From assembly GCA_903872345.1 (NCBI GenBank), contig CAIQKM010000081.1, positions 1-53,000 of the forward strand: 53,000 nt of DNA, in the 5' to 3' direction. Position 1 is the stretch's first letter; each line of letters begins with the position of its first letter. The position numbers and the translations under genes are program-made. This document shows positions 43,653 through 52,636 of this stretch, in pieces. The DNA is from an uncultured Verrucomicrobia subdivision 3 bacterium. Its GTDB lineage: Bacteria; Verrucomicrobiota; Verrucomicrobiia; Limisphaerales; UBA11358. The notes under the pieces are model-generated. The model saw only the letters and a program-made list of their open reading frames with translations. It was not told the DNA's origin and did not search any database.

Positions 43653-44117
43653 ATGAAAATCGGCGTCATCTCCGACACCCATGGCTTTCTCGATCCGCGC
43701 GTGGAGAAAATCTTCGCCGGCGTGGACCACATTCTGCACGCGGGCGACATCGGGTTTTCCGTTCTCATTATGGAACTGGAGTACCTCGCCCCCATCACCG
43801 CCGTGCTGGGCAACAACGATGACGGCCTTCCCTTCAAGGAAACAGAAGTCGTGCTGCTCGGCGGCAAGAAATTTCTCGTCCACCACATCATCCACCCGCC
43901 CGCGCCCCATGAAAGAATTGCCAAGCGGATCGAGCGGGAAAAACCGGACGTCGTCGTCTTTGGCCACACGCACAAACGGTACTGCGAAACCAGCAACGGC
44001 GTGCTCTACCTGAATCCCGGCTACTCCGGCAAGCCCCGCCACGGTACGGACCGCAGCGTGGTCATCCTGCACCTGGATGACCACGGCAATCTGCGCCCCG
44101 ATTTTATTCCGCTTTGA
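43653..44117 (+). CDS. YfcE/MJ0936-type metallophosphoesterase
   Basis: A 154-residue calcineurin-like phosphodiesterase. Metal ligands are in order: D8 and H10 (ISDTHG), GD (LHAGDIG), GNND (VLGNNDDG), H (LVHHIIH) and GHTH (VVFGHTHKRY), and it ends with NPGYSGKPR. Size and order match the YfcE/MJ0936 family with broad phosphodiesterase activity. It overlaps the end of the convergent GH106 gene by 14 bases. Confidence 0.92.
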   Translation: MKIGVISDTHGFLDPRVEKIFAGVDHILHAGDIGFSVLIMELEYLAPITAVLGNNDDGLPFKETEVVLLGGKKFLVHHIIHPPAPHERIAKRIEREKPDVVVFGHTHKRYCETSNGVLYLNPGYSGKPRHGTDRSVVILHLDDHGNLRPDFIPL

Positions 44118-46800
44118 GCGGCGTCAGCGTCACCGGGCCGAGCAGACCGCAGTCGGTAAGCGACCAGTTGGACGCATCGAACGGCTTGTAGTTCAGGTCC
44201 ACAATATTGATGTCGCGGAATGTTTTCCATGGCACGCCCCGGCGATCCACGTCGCGGATTCGATTGGCGGAAACGCTCGTCACTTCCACTTCCAACAAAT
44301 TGCCGGTGCGTTGCAGATTGTCCACGACCACGCTGAAGGGCGCGGTGATGAGCGTACCATAATCCTTGCCGTTTAACTTCACGCGCGCGCTCTGCCGCAC
44401 ATCGCCAAGCGTCAGCAGCAGATGGCCGCCGGCCACGGAAGGCGCGTCAAAGCTGGTGACATATTCGGCCGACCCGGCGAACGCCTGGGCATTCGTATCC
44501 GGGAACGTGGTCCACGAGGCCAGCTTGGCGGTCTGATATTCGGCCGGCAGCGTGGGTCCGCCTTGCGCGAATTTCACATCCCACTGGCCCGTGATTTCAA
44601 TCGGCGCACCGGCGGGTTGCCAGTAAGCCCATACCGGACTGGCGCCGATTTTCTTCGTCACCGTGCGCAGAATGAGCGATTCGCCGGCACCCAGTTGCAC
44701 ATGCACCTGCCCTTGCGCATTACGGGCGGCGAGGCCGGTTTTGCCGGTCATCGGATCCAAAATGATGGCCGACGCGGCGGGCCGGGCCAGGGTGATCCAG
44801 TCATCGAAATTCGCGGCTCCGCGATTCGCGATGAAATAGTTCCAGCCGCCGTCAAACGAACGGCGCACAAACGACAGTCCCTGCTTCGCCATGCCTTCCG
44901 CGTGGACCTGGGCGAAGAGCAACTGAATGCCGACATTGCCCGTGAGCAGGCGGCCGCCTCCGAACCGCTTGACGGTGCCGCCGCTGGATTGGATGACTTC
45001 CGTGGCCGCCTCGTCCGCCAGCGCCTTGAATTCGGCGCGGTTCTTTTCCAAATCGCTCCCGCCGGAAATATCGGCCGGCAACTGCTTTTCAAAGATGACC
45101 GTGGCGCCGTCCTTCGCCAGCCCGAGCAGTTGCTTGAACGTGGCCAGCGGAATGTACTGGCACGCCGGCACCACGATGGTCGCATACTTGCCGCCCGGCA
45201 GGCTGATCTTGCCGTTCACCACCTTGGCCGTCTGCAATTGCGCATCGGAAACGTAATCAAAGCCGTAGCCGAGATTCCACAGGTTCGTCGCCGTGAAGGC
45301 AATCGGCTGACCTGCGAACCAGCCTTTGGCATTCACCGTGAGATGCGGGAGTAATTTGTCGGCGGGTTGCATCCAGAAATCCGTGATCGGCCAGTAGAGC
45401 AGCACGTCATTGTCCGGCGCACCGGATTGCAGGACGGACTGGCACCGCGCGGCGTAGGCGTTGACCGCATCCGCATCATGCCAGATCGCGTTACGCGGAT
45501 TCATTTCCGTGGAGGCGTAAAAATGCCAGCCCGGCCAACCCGCCTCGTCCGGCGAATAGCAGCAGCCATGATAGAACATGTGGTTGATGCCGGAGAGAAA
45601 CATGTCGTCGAACAAATACTTCACGTCGCCGAGGGTTTCGGTGAAATGCTCCGCCAGCCAGGTGCCCGTCTCGGAGCTCACCAGCGGCTTGCCCGTCACA
45701 TGCGCGGCCGACGAAGCAAATTTGGAAATGAGTTTATTGCGGTCCGTGTGAAACATTTCCGTTTCCGGAATGTCGGCCGTCGCGTAAAGGTCCAGCCAGT
45801 TGCCGGGCGAACCGTGCGCCTGATCGCGCGTAATAAATCCATGCTCATGCGCCCATTTGGTCCAGGCCGGCAGCGATTCTTCCGCCATGATTTCCGCGAC
45901 CGTCTGCCGGTAATCGCAACGCACGCGGGCGGCATGATCATCCGTGCCATCGCCGAAAAGCGCGGGCAGCTCGGTTTGCAGCCGATAACCGCGCCGTTTT
46001 TCAAACTCGGCAAAAAAACCGGGCGACCAGTCGGAGCGATATTCGTACGAATCATGATACTGCGCGCGCGGCTTGGGACCGGTGTACTTGTCGAACGCCG
46101 CCGTGAACGGCCGGAGAAAATCATCCATCGCGGCCGGATAAATCAGGTTCAGCATCCAGCCTTCACCACCCGGTGCCGGTCGTTTCACCTTTTGACCGGA
46201 AGGCTTTTGCGAGATGGCATAAACCGTCCACTTGCCGGCGGTGGGCGAAAAATCCACCGTGCCATCCGCACTAATCGAGTCGGTCAGTTCCTGGGTCCGG
46301 CCATCCGGACCAAACGCCACCAACGCCTGCGTGCTCGTGCGATTAAACTTGGACTTCAACTTTTCGCCGGCCGCGAGGTCATACGTTTTCACCACCACGC
46401 TCGCATTCGCGTCTTCATCCGTCACCTGCGGACCGCCAAAGCACCAGCCGGTGCCGGTGGTCATATCCACATCCATGCCCAGACGCCGGGCCTCGGACAC
46501 CGACCACCCCATCATCTCCATCCATTCGGGCGAGAGATATTGGATGTATTTGGATTCAAATCCCTTCGCGCCATAAATGGGAATGATGTGCACCCCGCCG
46601 AGGCCGGCCGCCTGGTAGCGTTCCAGTTCGCGCGTGATGTTGGTCTTGTCCACCGCGCTCCCCATCCACCACCAAAACGCCCAGGGCTTGGTCTGCGCGG
46701 TGACCGGCGGCCAGGCAAATTCATCGGCGGCCTGCGTTTGAAAAAGAGTGAGACACAGGCAGGCGAGCGCCATCCCGGTGGTCCTGAAGTTGAGTTTCAC
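44104..46800 (-). CDS. Secreted GH106 alpha-L-rhamnosidase-like hydrolase
   Basis: The GTG at 46800 gives 898 residues with a signal peptide (KLNFRTTGMALACLCLTLFQ, then TQA). The mature start, TKPWAFWWWMGSAVDKTNIT, is typical of GH106, as are GLGGVHIIPIYGAKG, SPEWMEMMGWSVSEARRLGM and DMTTGTGWCFGGP. The late barrel and C-terminal jelly roll end in NRIRDVDRRGVPWKTFRDIN. GH106 enzymes release alpha-L-rhamnose from pectic or other polysaccharides by inversion. Longer open frame from 46881 runs into the IS element and is not likely. The IS element is inserted 55 bp upstream and may separate the gene from its promoter. Confidence 0.85.
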   Translation of the reverse strand: MKLNFRTTGMALACLCLTLFQTQAADEFAWPPVTAQTKPWAFWWWMGSAVDKTNITRELERYQAAGLGGVHIIPIYGAKGFESKYIQYLSPEWMEMMGWSVSEARRLGMDVDMTTGTGWCFGGPQVTDEDANASVVVKTYDLAAGEKLKSKFNRTSTQALVAFGPDGRTQELTDSISADGTVDFSPTAGKWTVYAISQKPSGQKVKRPAPGGEGWMLNLIYPAAMDDFLRPFTAAFDKYTGPKPRAQYHDSYEYRSDWSPGFFAEFEKRRGYRLQTELPALFGDGTDDHAARVRCDYRQTVAEIMAEESLPAWTKWAHEHGFITRDQAHGSPGNWLDLYATADIPETEMFHTDRNKLISKFASSAAHVTGKPLVSSETGTWLAEHFTETLGDVKYLFDDMFLSGINHMFYHGCCYSPDEAGWPGWHFYASTEMNPRNAIWHDADAVNAYAARCQSVLQSGAPDNDVLLYWPITDFWMQPADKLLPHLTVNAKGWFAGQPIAFTATNLWNLGYGFDYVSDAQLQTAKVVNGKISLPGGKYATIVVPACQYIPLATFKQLLGLAKDGATVIFEKQLPADISGGSDLEKNRAEFKALADEAATEVIQSSGGTVKRFGGGRLLTGNVGIQLLFAQVHAEGMAKQGLSFVRRSFDGGWNYFIANRGAANFDDWITLARPAASAIILDPMTGKTGLAARNAQGQVHVQLGAGESLILRTVTKKIGASPVWAYWQPAGAPIEITGQWDVKFAQGGPTLPAEYQTAKLASWTTFPDTNAQAFAGSAEYVTSFDAPSVAGGHLLLTLGDVRQSARVKLNGKDYGTLITAPFSVVVDNLQRTGNLLEVEVTSVSANRIRDVDRRGVPWKTFRDINIVDLNYKPFDASNWSLTDCGLLGPVTLTPLKAE

Positions 46801-46846
46801 CCCGGCATCAAACCCCAATGGCGACAGCATGGCAAGCCCGGAGGCG

Positions 46847-47899
46847 ACCGTTTGATGGGCTTGTGTACTTAGCAAACGCATGAAGTTTGGGTGGTCTGGC
46901 GGTAGGTCAGGCGTTTGCCTTCAAACCATTGGACGATTTTTTCAATGCGTTCCCCTTCCGAAGCATGGCGCGTGTTCCACCGGAAAGCGAATTCGCTGGC
47001 GTAGCGGGGCAAATGTTCCCGCGAAATGTGGTGCCAGGCACCGACGATGGCCCGTTTGAACAGGGAAAAGAACGACTCCGCAGTATTGGTCGAGGTGCGC
47101 GAACCATCCGGGTGCTGTTTTTGGTATTCGCCCCGCGAGTGATTGACCGTCCGATGAGCCTTCCAGACCTTCAAGGGGTTTTTGTAGCCCGGATGCTCGT
47201 CCGTGTTCACAATGGCTTCTGGGCTGACGCATTCCGCCAGGGCCGCCCCTAAATTATGTTGCGAGACCGTCGCGATGATTTTCACCCGGGCCAACCCTTG
47301 GCGTTCGAGGAGCGCGACGACGGGCGTCTTGGGCCGCCCCTTGGGGCCCACGAAGGTCTCATCGACTTCCACCGTCCCGGTCAACTTTGGCAGTGTTGTA
47401 GGCTGGGGCGTCATGGCCCAGCGCAGCCGATGGCACATGAACCAGGCCGTCTTGTAGCTCACCCCGATCATGCGGTGGAGTTGATTGGCGCTGAGGGACT
47501 TTTTGGCGGAACACAGCAGAAACAACGCCATCAGCCACTTGGCGATGGGCACATGGGAGCCCTCCAAAATCGTTCCCACCGTCACGGTGAATTGCCGCCG
47601 ACAGGCCCCGCAAAAATAGACGCCCGGGCGCACGCCACACGAACTTCCCGCACGTGCCGCCAGTTGGGAGATCCGCTTCTCCCCCGCGTTTTGGCAGTGC
47701 GGACAAATCACCCCGTTCGGCCAGCGCAACCGCTCCAAGAGGCGGCGGGCTCGCTCCTCATCCCCATAGGCTTCGGTCAACTGCTCCATAATCGTTTTGT
47801 CCCCATCGGTCTTGGCTATATTCATGCCCCATCCTGACCTGAACCCTAGGACATCCGCTGTCCAATGCGTTTGGGAAGTACACAAGCCCAACCGTTTGA
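46847..47899. mobile_element. IS1595-type insertion sequence with 9-bp target duplication
   Basis: The element spans 46856-47890 (1035 bp). Terminal inverted repeats of 24 bp match at 22 positions (outer part TGGGCTTGTGTACTT at the left, AAGTACACAAGCCCA at the right). The flanking direct repeat ACCGTTTGA (46847-46855 and 47891-47899) is the target duplication; eight of these nine bases would suffice for the usual 8-bp family duplication. The transposase is intact, so the insertion looks recent. Confidence 0.9.
46869..47825 (-). CDS. IS1595 family (ISXO2-like) transposase
   Basis: The ATG at 47825 gives 318 residues; the longer frame from 47891 reads through the inverted repeat. The N-terminal zinc ribbon is ICPHCQNAG ... 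YFCGACRRQFTVT. The ISXO2-like catalytic core has the first Asp in VEVDETFVGPKGRPK and the second in IVNTDEHPGYKNPL. The third acidic/Asn position lies in TNTAESFFSLFKRAIVGAWH. Motifs are intact, so it should be active. It lies inside the element with both ends present. Confidence 0.93.
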   Translation of the reverse strand: MNIAKTDGDKTIMEQLTEAYGDEERARRLLERLRWPNGVICPHCQNAGEKRISQLAARAGSSCGVRPGVYFCGACRRQFTVTVGTILEGSHVPIAKWLMALFLLCSAKKSLSANQLHRMIGVSYKTAWFMCHRLRWAMTPQPTTLPKLTGTVEVDETFVGPKGRPKTPVVALLERQGLARVKIIATVSQHNLGAALAECVSPEAIVNTDEHPGYKNPLKVWKAHRTVNHSRGEYQKQHPDGSRTSTNTAESFFSLFKRAIVGAWHHISREHLPRYASEFAFRWNTRHASEGERIEKIVQWFEGKRLTYRQTTQTSCVC

Positions 47900-48020
47900 C
47901 ATCGCCAGCTTTTCCGGTTGACGGACCTAAAATCTTGGTTGATATTCAAAATGTCTGGTGGATGTCTGTCTCAAAAAGGAAACTTTCACCAGCCTAATCC
48001 AGAAAGCAGTCGTAACAACT
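47900..48020. other. Spacer to the right of the IS element
   Basis: Contains the part of the former upstream region of GH106 displaced by the insertion, and the upstream region of the small PEP-CTERM-like gene. I see no further gene. Confidence 0.4.
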
Positions 48021-48296
48021 ATGTGCAAAACCTTGCATCGGGTGAGGTTCGTGGTGCTCACAATGATTTTGGCCGGAGCGGTAAATTCCCTGTCCGGTGG
48101 CGAAAACCCGTCTCCCGGGCAAACCCAAAGTGCCGGCCAACGGCTATCCGCACCGCCATCCGCAGCTTTTACCGCCGATGCTTCCGTCGCCAACTCATAT
48201 GGCCATGCCCTGCCCGTGCCCGAAACGCCGGATATCATTCTCGGCATGGCCGGCATCGGGGTGATGCTTATGCTCCGCCGGTTCATCAAACGCTGA
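48021..48296 (+). CDS. Small PEP-CTERM-like exported protein
   Basis: The ATG at 48021 gives 91 residues. A signal peptide ([20 protein letters not shown]) is followed by a short Pro/Ser/Ala-rich middle and a tail [20 protein letters not shown], then MLRRFIKR. The tail has the layout of a PEP-CTERM sorting signal but VPET instead of VPEP. There is almost no mature domain, so it may be a decayed or specialised substrate. Start could also be the ATG at 47958, which adds 21 residues before the signal. Confidence 0.55.
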   Translation: MCKTLHRVRFVVLTMILAGAVNSLSGGENPSPGQTQSAGQRLSAPPSAAFTADASVANSYGHALPVPETPDIILGMAGIGVMLMLRRFIKR

Positions 48297-48375
48297 AGCG
48301 GCCGGTGGCGATTTCTGCGCAGCGGATCATTTTATCCCGCTTGCTTTACCTGACGGCCTGCGGCTAAATCGCCGC

Positions 48376-48791
<416 letters not shown>

Positions 48792-48795
<4 letters not shown>

Positions 48796-48823
48796 GTGTC
48801 ACCTTAAACTGTTTGACACTTAT
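48792..48823. promoter_or_regulatory. Inverted repeat between yjbQ and the PEP-CTERM gene
   Basis: ATAAGTGTCA (48792-48801) and TGACACTTAT (48814-48823) are perfect inverses over a 12-base spacer. It could be a regulator site; no T run follows, so it is not a standard terminator. A TTGACA at 48813-48818 overlaps the right arm. Confidence 0.35.
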
Positions 48824-48847
48824 AGAATTTGGATTCATGGTGGCCGC

Positions 48848-49603
48848 ATGAAACGCCTGTCATGGCCAGCCTTGGGTCTGGCACTTGCTTGCCTGTATGG
48901 CGGCCGGGAGGCTGAGGCACAGGTGTATAGCCAGAATGTTGTCGGCTACTACAATCAATCCATTTTCGCCGGCAATAATTTCATCGCCAACCAACTGAGC
49001 AGTGGCGGCAACACCTTGAACGAAATTTTCACGGCTCCCGTCCCGGAAGGTTCCACCTTTACCGAATGGGATGCCGCCACCGGACACTTCCTGCCGCCCT
49101 CCGTATATGACACCACCGACGGCTGGAGCATTAATTATTCGCTGACTTATGGCCAAGGCGGTTTGCTCGACGCCACGGCGGCGTTTTCCAACACCTATGT
49201 CGGCACTGTCTGGCCCGGTTGGTCTTTTCAAGGACCGTACGTGCCGCCGCTCGTTGCTGACAACGGCGTTTTTCTGCTGTCCTGTTACCTCCCGATCGGT
49301 TCCGCAACCTTTTATGATGTCGTGGGACGCGATCCGCTGGATGGGGAATATGTGGAAACATTGAATCCACTTTCCCAGATCGCCACCACTTCGACCTACT
49401 TGGGTGGCGTTTGGAATAATGGCACCCCGTCACTGGATATCGGTGAGGCGGCCATTTTTGGCTTGGGAACCGGTCTCGGCGATTCACCGCTAATTGTGCC
49501 GGAGCCCGGCATGTTCGAGTTGAGCTTGACCGCCACTGGCACCCTGCTGCTGGCCGGTATCATCCGCCGTCGTCAGGGAAACCGCAGCACGCAAGTGCCG
49601 TAA
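48848..49603 (+). CDS. PEP-CTERM exported protein
   Basis: The ATG at 48848 gives 251 residues. Signal peptide (WPALGLALACLYGGREAEAQ), then VYSQNVVGYYNQSIFAGNNF, a start seen in many verrucomicrobial exported proteins. The body is beta-rich, with repeated ideas such as EWDAATGHFLPP. The tail is IVPEPGMFELSLTATGTLLL, then AGIIRRRQGNRS: a PEP-CTERM sorting signal. An earlier GTG start overlaps yjbQ and adds 21 residues of no signal-like character. It overlaps the convergent regulator gene by 31 bases. Confidence 0.83.
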   Translation: MKRLSWPALGLALACLYGGREAEAQVYSQNVVGYYNQSIFAGNNFIANQLSSGGNTLNEIFTAPVPEGSTFTEWDAATGHFLPPSVYDTTDGWSINYSLTYGQGGLLDATAAFSNTYVGTVWPGWSFQGPYVPPLVADNGVFLLSCYLPIGSATFYDVVGRDPLDGEYVETLNPLSQIATTSTYLGGVWNNGTPSLDIGEAAIFGLGTGLGDSPLIVPEPGMFELSLTATGTLLLAGIIRRRQGNRSTQVP

Positions 49604-49950
49604 TCAATTTCCGGCTTCCCGTCGGCGCCGACTCGGCGAAACGCTTCCGCAATCGCGTGGAATTGCTTCCGTCCGTCCATGCCTGGCAATTCCACCGCCA
49701 CCACCGCGCCCACGGACCGCAAAAGCGACAAATGCTTCGATGTCTGATTATGCGACCGCGCCACCCGCGCCGCCAGTTCCTGCACGGATAACGCCTCACC
49801 TCCGGCCAACTCTCGCAAAATCCCCCACCGTGCCGAATCCCCCGCCGCCGCCAGCAATTCGCAGACTTGCGGTGCCGGTGCTACCCGCTGGACTGCCTTT
49901 GCCGGAACGTCATCCGATGGCAGCCTGATATTAAGCACGTCGTCTAACAT
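49573..49950 (-). CDS. ArsR-like winged-helix regulator
   Basis: A 125-residue DNA-binding protein. The winged helix covers about residues 28-105: VCELLAAAGDSARWGILREL, LSVQELAARVARSHNQTSKH, LSLLRSVGAVVAVELPGMDG. No metal-binding CxC pair typical of ArsR/SmtB is seen, so the signal is unknown. It is divergent from the FUSC transporter across an AT-rich 544-bp gap, which suggests it may control that gene; this is inference. Confidence 0.8.
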   Translation of the reverse strand: MLDDVLNIRLPSDDVPAKAVQRVAPAPQVCELLAAAGDSARWGILRELAGGEALSVQELAARVARSHNQTSKHLSLLRSVGAVVAVELPGMDGRKQFHAIAEAFRRVGADGKPEIDYGTCVLRFP

Positions 49951-50494
49951 GGTGGAACCCTAGCAATAACTCTTGGACATGTCAAATATAGTATATATAA
50001 ATACCACAATATCGAACGCACGGTTGTTATAGTATTAATAAGGAATATAACGATTTCAGTTAACGCGGGCACCATTAGGCCTGGCGCAGAAAGCGGCGGA
50101 GGGCCGCCGCACTCCAAGACGCTGGCGCGCGGCCCGGCGATTAGCTTCAACGCGAAGCGTTTTGGAGTGTTCCAAACAACTGGAGCCTTCTCTCTGTGGG
50201 CCTGAATCTGACACATTTACTGTGATCTGCCATTATATTGCGTCCGGCTTGAAACCGCACAAATGGTGATTAGCCCAAGTTCCACAGCAAGGAGCCGCAC
50301 TCGTGTCCTAAACCTTATATGGTAATATATAGGAATATAATGTCAAATCGTTATATATTCCTAAATATGCATATATAATCCTAAACCTACCACACAGACA
50401 CTTCCGTGCACCCTTCTGTCCACTTTTCTACCCTCCTGCGGATACCGGCTTGCCCGTGGCCGGAAGTCCCCCTACATTCTGCTCGCTTATTTTG
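49951..50494. other. Gene-free region with AT-rich inverted copies around a GC-rich repeat
   Basis: AGGAATATAACGATTT (50041-50056) recurs inverted at 50345-50362 with a two-base insertion; AGGAATATAA also stands at 50331-50340, forming a palindrome with the latter copy. Between them, at about 50085-50175, is a GC-rich block with GCCGCCGCACTCC as near 3909. The promoters of the divergent regulator and FUSC genes must lie here. Confidence 0.6.
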
Positions 50495-52636
50495 ATGATG
50501 AATCTGCGTCTTGCCGCCCGTCTGAGCCGGTTGTTGGAACATTCGGTGCTCACCACCGATGTGGCCCGGGCCTTGCGCAGTTCCATCGCCTTCACCTCGG
50601 CATGGGTCCTTTGCCTGCTCACCGGACATGCGACGGCGGCGGTATTCGTTGCCACCACCGCCCAAAACATCGCCATGGTGGATGTGCGGGGCGATTACCG
50701 GGCGCGACTGGCCATTCTCGTCTTCAAAACCGTGGTGATCGCCGCCGCCGTCTTCGCCGGCACCCTTACCGGCAATAATGTTTACAGCGCCACCCTCATG
50801 GCCGGGGCGCTCGCGCTGCTCGGCGGGTGCTGGCGACATTTGAGCGCCGACTACGGCCCGAATCTTGCAGTTGTCTCCGCGCTGCTGTTCCTCATCGCCT
50901 TGTCGCAACCCGGCGGCTGGCATGACAGCTTCCTGCTCGTATTCTGGGTCCTCCTCGGCGGGGCCGGGGCGATGGTCCTCCAGTTGTGCGGCTGGCTCTT
51001 CCGCCCGCAACATCCCCTGCGCCACACCGTCGCCGAAAGCTGGGTCGCCGCTTCCGACCTCATCCTCGCCTTGCAATGCGAAACCGAGGACGGCCAGCCC
51101 TGCACCGACAATGTCAGCGCCAAAGAACTTGCCCTGCGCGAAACCGTGGACCGCACGCTCGCCGCCCTCGCCGTCGCCGAACGGAAAAAGCATCCGCCCG
51201 AATTTCTCACCCATCTGGAGGAAGGCGCCGAAATCGCCGCGCGTCTGGCCACCCGCGTTGCCGCGTTTTACACCGTCCTCGAACCGCTCCGGGAACTGCC
51301 CGGGTTTGCCCGCCTCACGCCCACGTTGGATTCCACCCTGCGCGCTTTCGCCAATACCGCGCGCTCGGCCGCGCTGCTCACCATCACCCACCGGCCCGAT
51401 CACTTTATTTCCTTTGAAGTCCGCCTGCGCCGCTGCACCCACCTGATGCGCGTCTTTGAAGAACGCCTCACCGCCCTGGCCCCGGCCCATCCCGAGACCG
51501 CCGCCGTCAGCGAAATGCTCGTGCAAATTGGCAACTTGCTGCCGCAAATCCGGTCGGCCCTCGCGGAAACCGTGGATCACGGCGCCCCGCACCAGGGCTT
51601 CACCCTGCGCTTTCCGGAACTCGGCGGCCTCTCCCTCCGGTCGCTGGGCGCTTGGGTGAATCCCTCGCTGCAACTCGATGCCGTGCTCATCCGCTATTCC
51701 CTGCGCGTGACCGCCCTCACCATGCTGGCCGTGGCCGTCTATTTGTGGTTCCAGATTCCTCGCGGCTACTGGATCGCGTTCACCGCCATAGTCGTTTTGC
51801 AGCCGGACTACGGGTCCACCCGCGAAAAGGCCGGTCAACGTATCCTCGGCACCCTGGCCGGCGCGGTACTTGGCAGCCTGCTCATCTGGGTGAAGCTGCC
51901 GGTGGCGCTGCTGCTCACCCTCACCGCCGTCATGGCCTTCTGCTTCTCCTATTTCGTCAAACGCCGGTACGGACTCGCCATCTTTTTCGTCACCCTCATG
52001 CTGGTGCTCATCACCGATGCCGCCACCAGTGTGAACCTGGATTTCACCGTCAGCCGCCTGCTGTCCAGTCTCGCCGGCGGCGTGCTGGCGCTCGTCGCCG
52101 CCAAATTTTTCTGGCCCAGTTGGGAGCGGGAACAGTTTCCCAAACTCATCGCCACCGCCGTCCGGGCCAACCGCGCCTACCTCGGTATTGTCGCCACGCG
52201 TCAGGCCGCCGGCCTGCCGTTCACCGGGCCCGCCATCCAGCGCAAGCGCGAGGCCGAACGCGCCAACAGCCGCGCGGCCGCCTCCCTGCAACGGCTCATG
52301 GGCGAACCCGCCGGCCGCCAAAAGGACGTGGAACGCGCCGCCGCCCTCACCGCCTACAACCAGCGCATCACCCGCACCATCACCGTCCTCGGCCTGCACC
52401 TGAACCAGCGGGAAAAACTCGCCCACCTCGAACTCGTGGAAATGTTCCGGCTCGTCGGCGACGCCCTGGAAACCCTCGCCGGCGAATTGGAATCCCAAAC
52501 TCCTTCCGCCCCCCGCTTCCCGCTCGGGGCTGAACCGCCGCCCGACCCGTCTTCCGCCCCGGCCAGCCTGGTCGCCGGCCAGCTCACCAAGATTGCCACC
52601 GAAATCGAAGCCATGTCGCTCGCTGCTTATTGGTAG
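50495..52636 (+). CDS. FUSC-family inner-membrane transporter
   Basis: The ATG at 50495 gives 713 residues; an ATG at 50498 is equally possible. Two membrane blocks of about five or six helices each (residues about 30-180 and 400-540) flank a large cytoplasmic helical domain, as in FusC/YccS/AaeB proteins. The second block holds the family core VYLWFQIPRGYWIAFTAIVV, then LQPDYGSTREKAGQRILGTL and AGAVLGSLL. Family members export aromatic acids or confer fusaric acid resistance. No membrane-fusion partner adjoins it. The C-terminal tail is helical and Pro-rich. Confidence 0.88.
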   Translation: MMNLRLAARLSRLLEHSVLTTDVARALRSSIAFTSAWVLCLLTGHATAAVFVATTAQNIAMVDVRGDYRARLAILVFKTVVIAAAVFAGTLTGNNVYSATLMAGALALLGGCWRHLSADYGPNLAVVSALLFLIALSQPGGWHDSFLLVFWVLLGGAGAMVLQLCGWLFRPQHPLRHTVAESWVAASDLILALQCETEDGQPCTDNVSAKELALRETVDRTLAALAVAERKKHPPEFLTHLEEGAEIAARLATRVAAFYTVLEPLRELPGFARLTPTLDSTLRAFANTARSAALLTITHRPDHFISFEVRLRRCTHLMRVFEERLTALAPAHPETAAVSEMLVQIGNLLPQIRSALAETVDHGAPHQGFTLRFPELGGLSLRSLGAWVNPSLQLDAVLIRYSLRVTALTMLAVAVYLWFQIPRGYWIAFTAIVVLQPDYGSTREKAGQRILGTLAGAVLGSLLIWVKLPVALLLTLTAVMAFCFSYFVKRRYGLAIFFVTLMLVLITDAATSVNLDFTVSRLLSSLAGGVLALVAAKFFWPSWEREQFPKLIATAVRANRAYLGIVATRQAAGLPFTGPAIQRKREAERANSRAAASLQRLMGEPAGRQKDVERAAALTAYNQRITRTITVLGLHLNQREKLAHLELVEMFRLVGDALETLAGELESQTPSAPRFPLGAEPPPDPSSAPASLVAGQLTKIATEIEAMSLAAYW

